DNA of 64,000 bases from positions 6,076,001 through 6,140,000 of the forward strand of contig NZ_CP065997.1 of NCBI RefSeq assembly GCF_016127315.1, given 5' to 3'. This document shows, piece by piece, positions 8,166 through 16,762 of the stretch. The notes beneath the pieces are model-generated. The model saw nothing but the letters and a program-made list of their open reading frames with translations. It did not search any database and was not told the origin of the DNA. Every line of letters begins with the position of its first letter. Positions within the stretch are counted from its first letter, which is position 1. The position numbers were made by a program, and so were the translations under genes. Source of the DNA: Achromobacter deleyi. Its GTDB lineage: Bacteria; Pseudomonadota; Gammaproteobacteria; Burkholderiales; Burkholderiaceae_B.

Positions 8166-8279
8166 CGCACGCGCCAGCCGCGCGCCCCTGTGCCCGATCC
8201 ATCAAAAAAAGCGCGGCCATCCGGCCAAAGCGCCTGCAGTGCCCGCAAGCATCCGGCATAACCATAAATGGAGACAACC

Positions 8280-9563
8280 ATGACCCCCATGCCCCGGATT
8301 TCGCAGCAACGCAGCACCCCCGCTCCGCGCCTTGCGCGCACCGTCGCCGCGCTGGCCGCGGCCTGCGGCCTGTGCCTTGGCGGCCCCGCCCTGGCCCAGA
8401 CCGCCCCCGCCGCCATCTCCGACGACATCGTCCGCCTCGGCCTGGTCCTGGACATGAGCGGCATCTACGCCGACGTGACCGGCAAGGGCAGCGCCACCGC
8501 CGCGCAGATGGCCATCGACGACTTCGGCGGCACCGTGCTCGGCAAGAAGATCGACCTGCTGGTGGCCGACCACCAGAACAAGGCCGACATCGCCGCGGCC
8601 CGCGCCCGCGAGTGGTACGACACGCAGAAGGTCGACGCCATCATGGACGTGGCCGGCTCGGCCCCGGCGCTGGCGGTGCTGGAGGTGGCGCGCGAGAAAA
8701 AGAAGATCGTGGTCTTCAGCGGCCCCGGCACCGAGCGCATCACCAACGACCTTTGCTCGCCCTATTCGGTGCACTACACCTATGACACCTGGTCGCTGGC
8801 CAACACCACGGCCCGCGCCACCGTCGACCGCGGCGGCAAGAGCTGGTATTTCCTGACCGCCGACTACGCCTTCGGCCACACCCTGCAGGCCTCGGCCACC
8901 GACGTGGTGAAGGCCCGCGGCGGCACCGTGATGGGCGCCGCGCGCCACCCCATCGGCACCAGCGATTTCGCCTCGTACCTGCTGCAGGCGCAGGCCAGCC
9001 GCGCCCAGATCGTCGGCCTGGCCAACGCCGGCGGCGACACGGTCAACGCCATCAAGGCGGCGCGCGAATTCGGCCTGACGCAGAGCGGCCAGAAGATGGC
9101 CGGCCTGCTGCTGTACATCAACGACATCCACGCCATCGGCCTGGACGCGGCCGCCGGCCTGATGCTGACCGAGGCCTTCTACTGGGACATGAACGACCAG
9201 ACCCGCGCCTGGTCGCAGCGCTACTACGACAAGCTCAAGAAGATGCCCAACATGAGCCAGGCCGGCACCTATTCGTCGGTGATGCACTACCTGAAGGCGG
9301 TGCAGGCGGCCGGCACCGACGCGCCCGACGCGGTGATGAAGCAGATGAAGGCCATGCCGATCAACGACTTCTTCGCCGCCAACGGCCGCATCCGCGAGGA
9401 TGGCCGCATGGTGCACGACATGTACCTGTTCGAGGTGAAGACCCCGGCGGAATCGAAGCGGCCCTGGGACTACTACAAGCTGGTGGCGACGCTGCCGGGC
9501 GACGAGGCCTTCATGCCGCTGTCCAAGTCGACCTGCCCGCTGGTGAAGACGGCGGCGAAGTGA
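8280..9563 (+). CDS. Branched-chain amino-acid-type ABC transporter binding protein
   Basis: A 427-residue periplasmic binding protein of the LivJ/LivK (Peripla_BP_6) class. A long signal peptide ends at GGPALAQ. The mature part begins with VRLGLVLDMSGIYADVTGKG, the family's ligand-contact start, and later has the AREFGLTQSGQKMAGLL and EAFYWDMNDQTRAWSQRY segments. I chose the ATG at 8280 because GGAGA sits six bases before it; the upstream in-frame ATG at 8268 lacks such a site. It is an orphan: no permease or ATPase genes adjoin it. The ligand could be an amide, amino acid or aromatic acid. Confidence 0.9.
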   Translation: MTPMPRISQQRSTPAPRLARTVAALAAACGLCLGGPALAQTAPAAISDDIVRLGLVLDMSGIYADVTGKGSATAAQMAIDDFGGTVLGKKIDLLVADHQNKADIAAARAREWYDTQKVDAIMDVAGSAPALAVLEVAREKKKIVVFSGPGTERITNDLCSPYSVHYTYDTWSLANTTARATVDRGGKSWYFLTADYAFGHTLQASATDVVKARGGTVMGAARHPIGTSDFASYLLQAQASRAQIVGLANAGGDTVNAIKAAREFGLTQSGQKMAGLLLYINDIHAIGLDAAAGLMLTEAFYWDMNDQTRAWSQRYYDKLKKMPNMSQAGTYSSVMHYLKAVQAAGTDAPDAVMKQMKAMPINDFFAANGRIREDGRMVHDMYLFEVKTPAESKRPWDYYKLVATLPGDEAFMPLSKSTCPLVKTAAK

Positions 9564-9574
9564 ACGGCAGCGGA

Positions 9575-9603
9575 CGCCCGGGGCGGCTCACGCCGCCCGG
9601 GCG
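9575..9603. terminator. Bidirectional hairpin between convergent genes
   Basis: CGCCCGGGGCGGC (9575-9587) pairs with GCCGCCCGGGCG (9592-9603) with one bulged G, between the convergent ABC binding protein and the isomerase, whose stop codon forms the loop. No clear T-run. Confidence 0.45.
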
Positions 9604-10187
9604 ACCGCCTCTTCCAGCATCTCCAGCCGGTCCTGGCCCCAGAACAGCTCGCCGCGATAGACATACGATGGCGAGCCGAACACGCCGGCCGCCACCGCCG
9701 CATCGGTGTTGTCACGGTAGGCCTGGCGCGCCGCCGGCTGTTCGGCCGCGGCCAGCAGCGCCGCGGCATCCAGCCCCTGCTCCCGCACGATGTCGCGCAG
9801 CGTCTGCGGCGACGAGATGTCGCGCTCCTCGCACCACTCGGCCGCCAGGATGGCCTTGTACAGGGCCGCCACCGGCCGGCCGGCGGCATCGGCCGCGATC
9901 ACGATGCGCGAGGCCAGCCCCGCGTCCGGACACATGTAGGCCGGCGTGGGGTTGACGGGGATGCCCAGCTTGCGGCACCAGCGCGCCAGCTCGGTCACCC
10001 GGTAGGCCTGGCGCTCGGGCGCGCGCTGGCCCAGCAGCACGCCGCCGGTGCGCGCGTAGACGTCGGGCAGGTCCACCGGCAGGTAGCGGATGCGCGCCTG
10101 GTGGCTCGCCGCCAGGGCCTCCAGGCGGTCGGCGCCCAGGTAGGCCCAGTCGGAATTCATCCAGAAGTAATAGTCGATCGTCTTCAT
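9588..10187 (-). CDS. 2-hydroxychromene-2-carboxylate isomerase-like DsbA-family protein
   Basis: A 199-residue thioredoxin-fold protein of the HCCA isomerase/DsbA group. The N-terminal YYFWMNSDWAYLGADRLEAL places a Ser (residue 12) where HCCA isomerases have the catalytic Ser, followed by WAYL. The end has the GVFGSPSYVYRGELFWGQDRLEML signature. These glutathione-dependent enzymes isomerise aromatic ring-cleavage products, and relatives act on other small substrates. It starts seven bases after the MFS gene stop with a GAGGAC site, so it is the last gene of the aldolase-MFS-isomerase operon. Confidence 0.85.
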   Translation of the reverse strand: MKTIDYYFWMNSDWAYLGADRLEALAASHQARIRYLPVDLPDVYARTGGVLLGQRAPERQAYRVTELARWCRKLGIPVNPTPAYMCPDAGLASRIVIAADAAGRPVAALYKAILAAEWCEERDISSPQTLRDIVREQGLDAAALLAAAEQPAARQAYRDNTDAAVAAGVFGSPSYVYRGELFWGQDRLEMLEEAVARAA

Positions 10188-10194
10188 GTCGTCC

Positions 10195-11523
10195 TCAGGT
10201 CCGCGCGCCGGCCGGCACGCCCAGCGCCGCCGCGGCCGACGCATCGCCGCGCATGCGCCAGGCGCTGAATACCGCGATCACGCCCAGCGCGCTCAGGTAC
10301 CACACCACGTACTTCGGATCGCCGCCGGCGCGGGCCAGCAGCCAGGTGGCGATGATCGGCGCCAGGCCGCCGCCGATCGCCCCCGACACCTGCACCGCCA
10401 GCGAGATGCCGGTGTAGCGCACCTCGGCCGGGAACTGGCTGGAGAACAGCGTGCCCTCCGGCCCGTACAGGCAAGCGTAGACCAATCCCACCGCCAGGCA
10501 AACCGCGACGATGATCCAGCCGGCCTGGCCCGTGGCCAGCAACTGGAAGAACAGCGGCGCGCACGCCAGGATGCCGACCGAGCCGGCCATGAACACCCAC
10601 TTGTGGCCGACGCGGTCGCCCAGCATGCCGAACAGCGGCATGGTGAACAGCGCCAGCGCCGCGCCCCAGATGGTGGCGTCCAGCATCACCGAGCGCGCGA
10701 TGCCCAGCGTGCCGGTGGCGTAGGCCAGCGAAAACGTGACCACGGTGTAGAACCAGGTGACTTCGGCCAGCCGCGCGCCCACCACCGTCCACAGCGCGCG
10801 CCGGTGGTGCTTGAGCACTTCCGCCACCGGCACCTCGACCTTGGCGCCCTGCTCGCGCATCTGCTCGAAGTCGGGCGACTCGGCCACCTTGACGCGGATG
10901 AACCAGCCCACCGCCAGCAGCACCACGCTGGCCAGGAACGGCAGGCGCCAGCCCCACGACAGCATGTCCTGCTCGGGCAAGCCGGCCACCGCGCCCATCG
11001 CCAGCGACGACAGGATCAGGCCCGGCGCCACGCCGGCCTGCGGCAGGCTGCCGAAGAAGCCCTTCTTGCCCTCGGGCGCGTGCTCGACCGCCATCAGCAC
11101 CGCCCCGCCCCACTCGCCGCCCACCGCGATGCCTTGCAGAAAGCGCATCAGCACCAGCAGCACCGCGGCCCAGTAGCCGATCTGGTCATAGGAGGGAATC
11201 AGGCCGATCAGGATGGTGGGCACGCCCATCAGCAGCAGCGTGATCAGCAGCATCGATTTGCGGCCGATCTTGTCGCCGTAGTGGCCGAAGATCACCCCGC
11301 CCAGCGGCCGCGCGAAAAAGCCCACCGAATAGGTGGCGAACGCGGCCAGCGTGCCGGTCAGCGGATCGAAGGACGGAAAGAAGATTTTGTTGAAGATCAG
11401 CGCGGCGGCCGTGCCGTAGAGAAAAAAGTCGTACCACTCGATAGTGGTGCCCATCATGCTGGCCAGGCCGGCCGTTACGTAGTCCCGGCGCGAACGCGCG
11501 CGCGGCGTCTTGGTCGTCATCAT
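10195..11523 (-). CDS. MFS metabolite:H+ symporter (MHS family)
   Basis: A 442-residue 12-helix permease of the MHS family (ShiA/ProP/KgtP-like). It opens with GLASMMGTTIEWYDFFLYGT, the diagnostic first helix of that family, and has the loop motif GHYGDKIGRKSML and the LLVLMRFLQGIAVGGEWGGA segment. It imports an organic acid or zwitterion with protons. A second ATG follows at 11520; both are served by GGGGAAG. It sits between the class II aldolase gene, 43 bases upstream, and the isomerase, so it probably imports the substrate of that pathway. Confidence 0.9.
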   Translation of the reverse strand: MMTTKTPRARSRRDYVTAGLASMMGTTIEWYDFFLYGTAAALIFNKIFFPSFDPLTGTLAAFATYSVGFFARPLGGVIFGHYGDKIGRKSMLLITLLLMGVPTILIGLIPSYDQIGYWAAVLLVLMRFLQGIAVGGEWGGAVLMAVEHAPEGKKGFFGSLPQAGVAPGLILSSLAMGAVAGLPEQDMLSWGWRLPFLASVVLLAVGWFIRVKVAESPDFEQMREQGAKVEVPVAEVLKHHRRALWTVVGARLAEVTWFYTVVTFSLAYATGTLGIARSVMLDATIWGAALALFTMPLFGMLGDRVGHKWVFMAGSVGILACAPLFFQLLATGQAGWIIVAVCLAVGLVYACLYGPEGTLFSSQFPAEVRYTGISLAVQVSGAIGGGLAPIIATWLLARAGGDPKYVVWYLSALGVIAVFSAWRMRGDASAAAALGVPAGART

Positions 11524-11566
11524 CGTGACTTCCCCTTGAAAGTATCGTTATGGGTACAGCTGGGTA

Positions 11567-12352
11567 TCAGCGGGCCGGCCGCGGCAGCGGCGCGATGCCG
11601 TGGGTCTGGCGGCACCAGTAGTCGAAGGTGGCGCGCACGATCGACGGCTTGAGCAGGTAGTCGTGCGCCTCGCGCGCCAGCGCGTCATCCACCGGCGTCA
11701 GCGGGCCGAAGGCCTGCGCGCGGATCTGCATGCGGGCCGCGCGTTCCAGGTAGACCGACAGGTAGGTCGCTTCCTCGCAGCTGGCGCCGGCCGTCAGGTA
11801 GCCGTGGTGCGCCAGGATGATGGCGCGCTTGGCGCCCAGCGCGCCCGAGATGATGACGCCCTCCTGGTCGGCGATCGGCACCCCGGGCCATTCGCCCAGG
11901 AAGGCGCAATCGTCATGCAGCGGCGTCATGTCCATCTGCGCGATCACCAGCGGTTGGCGCGCCGCCGCCAGCGCCGAGGCCCACGGCGAATGGGTGTGGA
12001 TGATGGACTGCACGTCCGGCCGCGCCTCGTAGACCCACAGGTGAAAGCGCGTCGCCGGGTTGGGCATGCCGTTGCCCGTGAGCGTGTGCAGGTCGCGGTC
12101 GACCTCGATGAAATCGTCCGGCGTGGCCTCGTCGAAGCCCAGGCCGAAACGCAGCGTCCAGTAGGCGCCGGGCCGTTCGGACCGCACGCTGATCTGGCCC
12201 GCCAGGCCGGCTTCCTGTTCGGTCATCGCCAGGATGCGACAGGCATAGGCCATGGTCTCCTGGATGCTGCGCGGCACCGCGCGCAGGTGCTGCGCCATCT
12301 CCTGGGTGGCGCGGGTGTCGAAATACGCTTTTTCGCGCAAGGTGTTGTCCAT
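11567..12352 (-). CDS. Class II aldolase/adducin-family protein
   Basis: A 261-residue member of the class II aldolase/adducin family. Zinc ligands are visible as HTHS (IIHTHSPWAS) and the later HHG (ILAHHGYLTAG), and a phosphate- or carboxylate-binding SVRSERPGAYW region lies upstream. Members without a strict fuculose-phosphate aldolase signature act as aldolases, decarboxylases or epimerases on hydroxy-keto acids. It starts after GGAGA and heads an operon with the MHS transporter and isomerase. Together these suggest uptake and breakdown of a small hydroxylated or aromatic acid; the actual reaction is not determined. Confidence 0.85.
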   Translation of the reverse strand: MDNTLREKAYFDTRATQEMAQHLRAVPRSIQETMAYACRILAMTEQEAGLAGQISVRSERPGAYWTLRFGLGFDEATPDDFIEVDRDLHTLTGNGMPNPATRFHLWVYEARPDVQSIIHTHSPWASALAAARQPLVIAQMDMTPLHDDCAFLGEWPGVPIADQEGVIISGALGAKRAIILAHHGYLTAGASCEEATYLSVYLERAARMQIRAQAFGPLTPVDDALAREAHDYLLKPSIVRATFDYWCRQTHGIAPLPRPAR

Positions 12353-12513
12353 GCGGCGGTCTCCTGTTTCCGGTATCGGCGCGCGGCCAGCGGCGCGCCA
12401 TCGGAAACAGTATGGAAAGCCAGGCCGCGTCGAGCCATGCAGCCGGGCTCATAGCAGCTATTCGACGCCGCCGCGCCCAGGGAGAACGGCGCGCCCCGCG
12501 GGTAAACGCGTAC

Positions 12514-13386
12514 TCAGCCGGCGATGCGCCGCGCGCAGGCCAGCAGCTCGCCCACTAGTGGCAGCGGCTGGCGCTGCGCCAGGGTGATGGCGACCACGCG
12601 CCGCCGCAGCACCGGGCTGCCGATGGCGACCTTGCGCAGGCCGTAGTCGGTCAGCAGCTTGTCCGGAATGCGCGACGGCAGGATACAGGCGCCCACGCCC
12701 GAGGACACCAGCTTGAGCATGGCGTCGATGGTCTCGGCCTCGGCCACGAACTCGGGCTGCAGGCCGGCGCTGTGGATCATCTTGCGCAACGCGTAGTGCG
12801 AGGGAAAGCCCACCAGCCGCAGCGCCATGGCGCCCAGGTCGGCGCCATCGTCGACGTCGACCCCGTGCCGCACGATCAGGCACATGTCGTCGTCGAACAG
12901 CGGCGTCGACGCCAGCGCGTCGGAGGCCACCGCCGCGTCGTAGACGAAGCCGATGTCGGCCTTGCCGCTTTCCACCAGCGCCACCACCTCGGGCGAACTG
13001 CGGCCCATGACCGACAGGTTGACATGCTCGCGGCTGCTGACGAACTGCGCCACCACGTCGGCCATGAAGTAGTAGCTGAGCGTGTGGACCGTGGCCAGCC
13101 GCACCGACCCCTGCGTCACGCCCTCGCGCTGGCGCACCGCCTCCAGCGCCTGGTCGATGCCGCGGTAGGCCGGCTGGATGCCTTCCAGCAACCGCGTGCC
13201 CGCCTCGGTCAGCTCGACCCCGCGGCCGGTGCGCACGAACAGCGGCTTGCCCACGTGGGCCTCCAGCGCCGCCAGCTGGCGGCTCAGGCCGGACTGGGTC
13301 TGGTCCAGGTCCTCGGCGGCGCGCGAGAGCGATTTCAATTCGGCAATGCGCACGAAATAGCGCAATTGCCGGTCGGGCGTGTCCAT
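12514..13386 (-). CDS. LysR-family transcriptional regulator
   Basis: A 290-residue LysR protein. The winged helix at residues 8-65 contains SLSRAAEDLDQTQSGLSRQL and the RTGRGVELTEAG wing; the rest is the periplasmic-binding-like effector domain with GVGACILPSRIP near the end. The ATG at 13386 follows GGGGAAG. It is upstream of and in the same direction as the aldolase-MFS-isomerase operon with a 161-base gap, so it is a likely activator of that operon rather than of the unrelated efflux gene behind it. Confidence 0.88.
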   Translation of the reverse strand: MDTPDRQLRYFVRIAELKSLSRAAEDLDQTQSGLSRQLAALEAHVGKPLFVRTGRGVELTEAGTRLLEGIQPAYRGIDQALEAVRQREGVTQGSVRLATVHTLSYYFMADVVAQFVSSREHVNLSVMGRSSPEVVALVESGKADIGFVYDAAVASDALASTPLFDDDMCLIVRHGVDVDDGADLGAMALRLVGFPSHYALRKMIHSAGLQPEFVAEAETIDAMLKLVSSGVGACILPSRIPDKLLTDYGLRKVAIGSPVLRRRVVAITLAQRQPLPLVGELLACARRIAG

Positions 13387-13496
13387 GCTGCTTCCCCAGC
13401 GGGCCCGCGCGGGCCCGGTCGTTATCCATCGCGCTCGAGTCGGCGCGGCAGGGACAGTGTGCATCAAGGGCCGCGCCGCCACTACCGGGATTTGCG

Positions 13497-14669
13497 CTAG
13501 GACCTGTTCAGCCCGACCAGCGCCGGCGCGCACAGCAGGTACAGCGCCGCGCCTGCCACCCAGGGCCAGCCGGTCCAGCCGCCCAGGCTGGCCGCGTACA
13601 ACGCGGTGAACGCCAGCGGCCCGGCGATGGCGGCGGCGCTGGCCAGGCTGTTCATGGCGCCCTGCAACCGTCCCTGGCCGTCCGCGCCGGCGCGCGCCGA
13701 CAGCAGCGCCTGCAATGCCGGCGCGCCGACGCCGCCGGCCGCCAGCAGCAGCATCAGCGGCGCCACCATCCAGCTGCGCGTGGCGCAGGCCAGCAGTACA
13801 TAGCCCGACACATCCGCCACCATGCCTACTACCAGGGCGCCGCGCTCGCCCAGCCGCGCGCTGAGCGGCCCCGGCAGCGTCGCTTGCGCCAACGCGTGCA
13901 AGGCGCCGAAGCCCGCCAGCGACAGGCCCACGGCCGCCGCGTCCCACTGGAAGCGGTCCTGGCCGTACAACACCCACAGCGCCCCCGGCACCTGCCCCGC
14001 CATCTGCATCACCAGGAACACCCACAGCAATGCGCCCAGGCCCTTGCCGCCCAGCGCCTGGCGCAGCCCCGACAGCGGATTGAGCGCGCGCCACGACCAT
14101 GGCGGCCGCGCGCCGCGGCGCGACTCCGGCAGCCACGCCAGCGCCGTCAGGCAGGCCACGCCATTGGCCACCGCCGCCGCCACGAACGGCATGCGCGCGC
14201 CGGCCAGCCCCGCCAGCCCGCCCAGTGCCGGGCCGACGATCATGCCCAGGCCGAAACAGGCCGACAGCAGGCCGAAGCGCCGGGCGCGCCGCGCCGGGTC
14301 GCCGGCATCGGCAATGCTGGCGGCGGCCACCGCGCCAGTGGCCCCCGTGATACCCGCCAGGACGCGGCCCGGATATAGCACCCACAGCGCCGGCGCGGCC
14401 GCCATCGCCGCATAGTCGACGGCGGCGCCCGCCAGTGATGCCAGCAGCACCGGCCGCCGCCCGTAGCGGTCGGACAGCGCCCCCAGCACGGGTCCGGCCA
14501 GGCATTGCGCCAGCGCGTACAGCGACAGCAGCAGGCCGTAGTGGGTGGGGGTCGAGGCCGGGTCGCTCAACTGGTCGAGCAGGCCCGGCAGCACCGGCAT
14601 GATGAGCCCGATCCCGGCGGCGTCCAGGGTGACGATGAAGAGCAGCACGGCGATGGCGCGATCTGGCAT
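13497..14669 (-). CDS. tetA: TetA-like MFS drug efflux pump
   Basis: A 390-residue 12-helix MFS antiporter closely resembling the Tet(A)/Tet(G) group. The first helix LDAAGIGLIMPVLPGLL, motif A GALSDRYGRRPVLL, GRVLAGITGATGAVAAASIA and LWVLYGQDRFQWDAAAVGLS all follow the Tet(A) layout, and the length is close to its roughly 400 residues. Such pumps exchange a proton for the tetracycline-Mg complex. It diverges from a tetR homologue with two tetO-like operators between, exactly the classical arrangement. GC content and codon use match the neighbours and no mobile element is near, so it looks chromosomal and resident. Whether it gives tetracycline resistance is untested. Confidence 0.82.
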   Translation of the reverse strand: MPDRAIAVLLFIVTLDAAGIGLIMPVLPGLLDQLSDPASTPTHYGLLLSLYALAQCLAGPVLGALSDRYGRRPVLLASLAGAAVDYAAMAAAPALWVLYPGRVLAGITGATGAVAAASIADAGDPARRARRFGLLSACFGLGMIVGPALGGLAGLAGARMPFVAAAVANGVACLTALAWLPESRRGARPPWSWRALNPLSGLRQALGGKGLGALLWVFLVMQMAGQVPGALWVLYGQDRFQWDAAAVGLSLAGFGALHALAQATLPGPLSARLGERGALVVGMVADVSGYVLLACATRSWMVAPLMLLLAAGGVGAPALQALLSARAGADGQGRLQGAMNSLASAAAIAGPLAFTALYAASLGGWTGWPWVAGAALYLLCAPALVGLNRS

Positions 14670-14677
14670 GAAGGCGT

Positions 14678-14696
14678 AATTTATCAACGATAAGTT
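14678..14696. promoter_or_regulatory. tetO-like operator 1
   Basis: AATTTATC (14678-14685), central AAC, GATAAGTT (14689-14696): a 19-bp dyad with 7 of 8 arm positions symmetric. Length, TATC/GATA arms and three-base centre match tetO. It lies 9 bases before the tetA-like start. Confidence 0.75.
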
Positions 14697-14707
14697 TTCG
14701 CATGATA

Positions 14708-14726
14708 AATTGATCGCCGATAAATT
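14708..14726. promoter_or_regulatory. tetO-like operator 2
   Basis: AATTGATC (14708-14715), GCC, GATAAATT (14719-14726): a second 19-bp dyad with the same consensus as operator 1. The centres are exactly 30 bp apart, the classical tetO1-tetO2 arrangement between divergent tetR and tetA. Confidence 0.75.
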
Positions 14727-14748
14727 ATCAAGTCGAACCGGAACTCCC

Positions 14749-15342
14749 ATGGCCAAACTGCAACGCGACGCGGTGATCGCCAGCGCGCTCGAACTGCTCA
14801 ATGAAGTGGGCGTGGACGGGCTGACCACCCGCAAGCTGGCCGAACGCCTGGGCGTGCAGCAGCCGGCGCTGTACTGGCATTTCAAGAACAAGCAGGCGCT
14901 GCTGGACGCGCTGGCCGACGCCATGGCGCGCAACCACACCCATTCGATGCCGCCGCCCGGCGCGCCCTGGAAGGATTTCCTGTACGCCAACGCGCGCAGC
15001 TTCCGCCGCTCCCTGCTGGCCTACCGCGACGGCGCCCGCATCCACGCCGGCACCCGCCCCGCCGAACCCCAGTACGATCGCGTCCAGGCGCAGTTGAAAC
15101 TGCTCTGCGACGCCGGCTTCACCCCGCCGCAGGCGGCCAACGCGCTGGTGGCCATCGGCCACTACGTGGTCGGCTCCGTCATGGAACAGCAGGCCGCCGC
15201 AGCCGCCGCCCCCGAACGCGCCGCCCCGCCCGCGCCGCCGCCCGCCCTGGCCCGCGCCATGAAAGCGCTGGACAAGCAGGGACCGGACGCCACCTTTGAA
15301 TATGGGTTGGCGATGATGCTCAATGGCCTGGTGCCCGGCTGA
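14749..15342 (+). CDS. tetR: TetR-class repressor of the tetracycline type
   Basis: A 197-residue true TetR-class repressor, not just a generic TetR-family member. The helix-turn-helix contains GLTTRKLAERLGVQQPALYW (residues about 24-43), and the C-terminal TetR_C core has FRRSLLAYRDGARIHAGTRP followed by a helix with GHYVVGSVMEQQ, in the positions of the drug pocket and dimer helices. The ATG at 14749 is preferred; a TTG at 14710 lies inside the operator. It is expected to bind both tetO-like sites and release them on binding a tetracycline or a natural ligand. It is slightly shorter than Tn-borne TetR at the C-terminus. Confidence 0.85.
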   Translation: MAKLQRDAVIASALELLNEVGVDGLTTRKLAERLGVQQPALYWHFKNKQALLDALADAMARNHTHSMPPPGAPWKDFLYANARSFRRSLLAYRDGARIHAGTRPAEPQYDRVQAQLKLLCDAGFTPPQAANALVAIGHYVVGSVMEQQAAAAAAPERAAPPAPPPALARAMKALDKQGPDATFEYGLAMMLNGLVPG

Positions 15343-15378
15343 ACGCCAGCGGCCCACGCTTCCCAAGGACAGCCCGAC

Positions 15379-15825
15379 ATGACCACCCCACCCTCGCGCC
15401 CCATCCCCGCCACTATCGCCGCCGTGGTGCGCGACGGCCACGTGCTGCTGGTGCGGCGCGCCAACCCGCCCGACCAGGGCCGCTGGGCCTTTCCCGGCGG
15501 CAAGATCGAGGCCGGCGAACGGCTCGAGGATGCCGCCGCGCGCGAACTGTTCGAGGAATGCGGCGTGCGCGCGCAGCCGCTGCAAGTGTTCGATGCGGTC
15601 GACGTGTTCGACCACGACGAGGCCGGCGCGCTGCGACGGCACTACATCCTGATCGCGGTGCTGTGCCGCTGGCAGGCCGGCGAGCCGGTGGCCGGCGATG
15701 ACGCGCTGGACGCCCGCTGGGTGCCGCTGGCCGAGCTGGACGGCCAGGCGCTGGCCACCAGCTTCGGCGTGGCGGCGGTGGCGCGCAAGGCGGCGGCGCT
15801 GGCCGCCGAGGCAGGCATTCTCTGA
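15379..15825 (+). CDS. Nudix hydrolase
   Basis: A 148-residue Nudix protein. The Nudix box begins GGKIEAGERLEDAAARELFE and continues ECGV (residues about 39-62), fitting the Gx5Ex7REUXEExGU consensus with all metal-binding glutamates. It hydrolyses a nucleoside diphosphate linked to another group; the short length and the PATIAAVVRDGHVLLVRRAN start resemble ADP-ribose or MutT-like housecleaning members. It starts 36 bases after tetR with an AAGGACAG site and could be on the same transcript. Confidence 0.92.
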   Translation: MTTPPSRPIPATIAAVVRDGHVLLVRRANPPDQGRWAFPGGKIEAGERLEDAAARELFEECGVRAQPLQVFDAVDVFDHDEAGALRRHYILIAVLCRWQAGEPVAGDDALDARWVPLAELDGQALATSFGVAAVARKAAALAAEAGIL

Positions 15826-15875
15826 TACCGTAGCCGTTCCCTTGCCGGCGATCCGGCGCCCTCCGCGTCCGTGCC

Positions 15876-16685
15876 ATGTTCGATCCCTACCTGTCCCGCT
15901 GGAACCTCGTGCCCGACGGCGCGCCCATCACGACCCATGCCGCCCGGCTGCTGCCGGTGCGGCAGGCCGGCATGCCGGCGATGCTGAAGGTCGCGGTCGA
16001 GGAAGACGAGCGCCAGGGCGGCGTGCTGATGACCTGGTGGGACGGCCACGGCGCCGCGCGGGTGCTGGCGCACGAGGGCGACGCCATCCTGCTGGAACGC
16101 GCCACCGGCACGCGCTCGCTGGCCGAATACGCCCGCAATGGCCGCGACGACGAGGCCACCCGCATCCTCTGCGGCGTGCTGCGCGAACTGCACGCGCCGC
16201 GCGCCAGGCCGCTGCCGCCGCTGCGGCCGCTGGAAGAGTGGTTCGTCGAGCTGTGGCCGATGGCGCGGGCCCGCGGCGGCATCCTGGAACACAGCGCGCG
16301 CCATGCCCGCGCGCTGCTGGATGATCCGCGCGACCCGGTGGTGCTGCACGGCGACGCGCACCACGACAACATCCTCGACTTCGGCGAGCGCGGCTGGCTG
16401 GTGATCGACCCCAAACGGCTCCACGGCGAACGCGCCTTCGACTACGCCAACATCTTCTGCAACCCCGACCTGGCCGACCCGGAACCGCCGGTGGCCATCG
16501 TGCCGGGCCGTTTCGAACGCCGGCTGGCGATCGTGCTGGAGGAATCGGGACTGGACCGGCGCCGCCTGCTGCAATGGGTGGTGGCGTGGTGCGGGCTGTC
16601 GGCGGCGTGGTTCATGGGCGACGGCGACGACGCCGCCATCGACCTGGAGATCGCGCGCCAGGCGCTGGCGCTGCTCGACGGCTAG
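15876..16685 (+). CDS. APH(6)-like aminoglycoside phosphotransferase family kinase
   Basis: A 269-residue kinase of the streptomycin 6-phosphotransferase (APH(6)/StrB) type. The catalytic loop VVLHGDAHHDNIL gives the HGDxHxxN motif, followed by RGWLVIDPKRLHGERAFDYA, where the Asp of DP binds Mg; the end LSAAWFMGDGD matches the APH(6) pattern. The N-terminal nucleotide lobe is recognisable (MLKVAVEEDE with the Lys). Such enzymes phosphorylate streptomycin or, in environmental relatives, unknown hydroxylated substrates. It follows the Nudix gene by 50 bases without a clear Shine-Dalgarno sequence. Resistance activity is inference only. Confidence 0.82.
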   Translation: MFDPYLSRWNLVPDGAPITTHAARLLPVRQAGMPAMLKVAVEEDERQGGVLMTWWDGHGAARVLAHEGDAILLERATGTRSLAEYARNGRDDEATRILCGVLRELHAPRARPLPPLRPLEEWFVELWPMARARGGILEHSARHARALLDDPRDPVVLHGDAHHDNILDFGERGWLVIDPKRLHGERAFDYANIFCNPDLADPEPPVAIVPGRFERRLAIVLEESGLDRRRLLQWVVAWCGLSAAWFMGDGDDAAIDLEIARQALALLDG

Positions 16686-16711
16686 CGCGGCCGGCCCATC
16701 CGCCGCGGCCT

Positions 16712-16734
16712 GATGCGCGCGCCGCTCGCGCATC
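16712..16734. terminator. Hairpin between convergent kinase and araC genes
   Basis: GATGCGCG (16712-16719) pairs with CGCGCATC (16727-16734) around a seven-base loop in the 77-base convergent gap. No T-run on either side. Confidence 0.35.
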
Positions 16735-16762
16735 CCGGCGCGGCTTGTCCGGCGCGCCGCCC

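Noticed and set aside
13497..15342. tetA/tetR as part of a transposon
   Set aside because: No transposase, terminal repeats or composition change around it.
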